Source: SHVO01 sp041905525
GTDB lineage: Bacteria > Pseudomonadota > Alphaproteobacteria > Rhodospirillales > Rhodospirillaceae
Reading direction: 5' to 3'
NCBI GenBank assembly: GCA_041905525.1
Contig: JAYRKY010000003.1
Location: forward strand, 174,453 to 238,452
DNA: 64,000 bases
Position numbers and translations under genes: made by a program. Below, piece after piece: positions 63,901 through 64,000 of the stretch. The notes beneath the pieces were generated by a model that saw only the letters and a program-made list of their open reading frames with translations, searched no databases and had not been told where the DNA came from. The stretch's first letter is position 1. Every line of letters starts with the position of its first letter.

Positions 63901-64000
63901 TCCGCGCCGAATCCCTGGCCGATGCGAAACCGGCCGGGCGGAGCGGCGGCGGCCGTTCGGCGCAGCTGCTGGCGGAGGACGCGGCCGACGAGCGTATGCG
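60972..64000 (+). CDS. HemD-like (uroporphyrinogen-III synthase) domain fused to a long charged coiled coil; 3' end outside window
   Basis: At least 1009 codons without a stop from the ATG at 60972 to the right edge. Residues 1-235 look like uroporphyrinogen-III synthase: MRVLITQPAQEAAVSAKALAARGHEP, FLATSPEGVRALAEH, GALVYACSTAA, AVRPLPLYSI, IDAALFLSPDEARAFVTLL. Residues about 240-856 are an unbroken Glu/Arg/Ala/Lys helix. After this come WFAVLFGG, a Pro-rich link and an acidic stretch. The first strand has TQP where HemD normally has TRP, so catalysis is uncertain. Synthase alone is about 250 residues. hemC is not adjacent. Confidence 0.8.
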   Translation, partial: MRVLITQPAQEAAVSAKALAARGHEPIAIPLVTVERESSPNINLASAQGFLATSPEGVRALAEHVGVRTFPIFVESELSAAEARRLGFKEVLAAKDDAQDLARLIERTLKPANGALVYACSTAAPVNLSAMLGNMGFAVRPLPLYSIKRVAEIPAALREKLNRREIDAALFLSPDEARAFVTLLQRDETAPATAGLKTVAATPAIAAPLRALNGASVTVAAASDPISIWATLDGELIDKVEAERRENERKAKEEETRRRLEEERLQKEKADRERAAREREEAERLERARREAERERIAKEEAERAELARLAREEERRVRAEEEQRRKQEAERERVEKAAREKAERERVAAERAAAEAADRERRRKEQEERERLRAEQEAVARAERERLAAEKAAREQAERERIAAERAERERVKAEEAARAKAERDRLEAERAAAEAAERERLRKEKEEGERLRAEQEAVARAERERLAAEKAAREQAERERLRIEKEERERQRAAEEARQRAEREMIAAERAEQDRLRREREEQDRIAQAERERARLEQEARERAERERIAAEQASHEKALREQEAREKAARDEAERQRLAAERAAWEEAERVKRAAEKAERDRRDAERPDRERSAQEARDKERAEKERLAREEAERARAETARLAAVREKEAKAKAERERAEQARIAAAREQERLERERLAREEAERARAEAAHLAAVREQERLEREKEAKARAERERVAREARAEEERKERERRAEEEQRARAEREEAARLEKERLALEKAERERLKAEAAAQEGERKRIAREEAAAQRAREEQIRREEAAKARAEEEQRATELAARRAREQEEKAQAKAERKRRAEEEKAQARAEKARLKAERAPTRSWFAVLFGGDASRTENQQPHVQQPDPRWTMEIGDDPPAADPASRDSRPVPPSPDIPAAAVASAAPFWNDKPMNEPARQTNEPDAPAKAAAESAAVPQALQELEELVARESGDTANIRAESLADAKPAGRSGGGRSAQLLAEDAADERM
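62080..62174 (+). repeat. Internal repeat of the coiled coil, copy 1
   Basis: About 95 bp nearly identical (four mismatches seen) to 62320-62414, exactly 240 bp (80 codons) downstream and in frame. It signals recent internal duplication within the coil. Confidence 0.7.
62320..62414 (+). repeat. Internal repeat of the coiled coil, copy 2
   Basis: Second copy of the 95-bp block; both begin at ERLRAEQEAVARAERERLAA. Similarity decays outside the block on both sides, though the Glu/Arg/Ala pattern continues. Confidence 0.7.

Overview
The window reads as chromosomal DNA of a GC-rich alphaproteobacterium. Support comes from the dnaA-dnaN-recF-gyrB block next to rpsT, a full CtrA-type site (TTAA-N7-TTAA) and GANTC motifs near dnaA, and class-typical genes (DUF1194, DUF1674/SdhAF4-like, ubiE-ubiB-coaBC-dut, tsaD beside a hemD-type gene). 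Genus cannot be fixed from the sequence alone. Gene density is high and no insertion sequence, prophage or CRISPR array was seen.

Layout. 1-9 kb: 3' part of a chemotaxis receptor, an SRPBCC protein with an exported amidohydrolase, DUF1801 protein, recQ, an AIM24-family protein, a VOC protein with a Tat-exported metallo-beta-lactamase-fold hydrolase, and a DUF1194 secreted protein. 9-17.5 kb: gyrB, recF, dnaN, dnaA, rpsT and mutM, all on the minus strand. 17.5-28.8 kb: ubiE, ubiB, a GST, coaBC, dut, moeB-like, rlmN, argG, a HAD phosphatase, a crotonase and an FkbM methyltransferase on the plus strand, with a class A beta-lactamase on the minus strand. The strand switch at about 17.5 kb, with a DnaA box and a CtrA site close by, places the replication origin in or near 15.6-17.5 kb (inference). 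28.8-30.6 kb: folD, DUF167, yggT and a tRNA-Ala(CGC) whose 3' end is duplicated 105 bp downstream.

30.9-35.2 kb: a potassium locus with kup divergent from a short KdpD-like kinase and a KdpE-like regulator, without kdpFABC. 35.4-45.8 kb: an RcnB-repeat exported protein and an envelope-glycan region (GT39-type membrane glycosyltransferase, MFS transporter, polyprenyl-phosphate-type GT2, asparagine synthase-like amidotransferase, UPF0104 flippase-like protein, GT4, methyltransferase, GNAT). 46-50 kb: bacterioferritin and its ferredoxin Bfd with two Fur-like boxes, rsmB, a methyltransferase, htpX, DUF1674. 50.3-55.4 kb: a TPR protein, azoreductase with a divergent LysR regulator, and acs. 55.4-64 kb: a Rieske protein, manC with a histone-H1-like basic tail, gpsA, a nucleotide-sugar epimerase, tsaD, and a very long hemD-type gene fused to a charged coiled coil that runs off the right edge.

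The most unusual items are the HemD-like/coiled-coil fusion, the basic tail of ManC, the aberrant zinc finger of MutM, the minimal KdpD/KdpE pair beside kup, and several clear operator-like palindromes (azoR/lysR, bfd, bfr).
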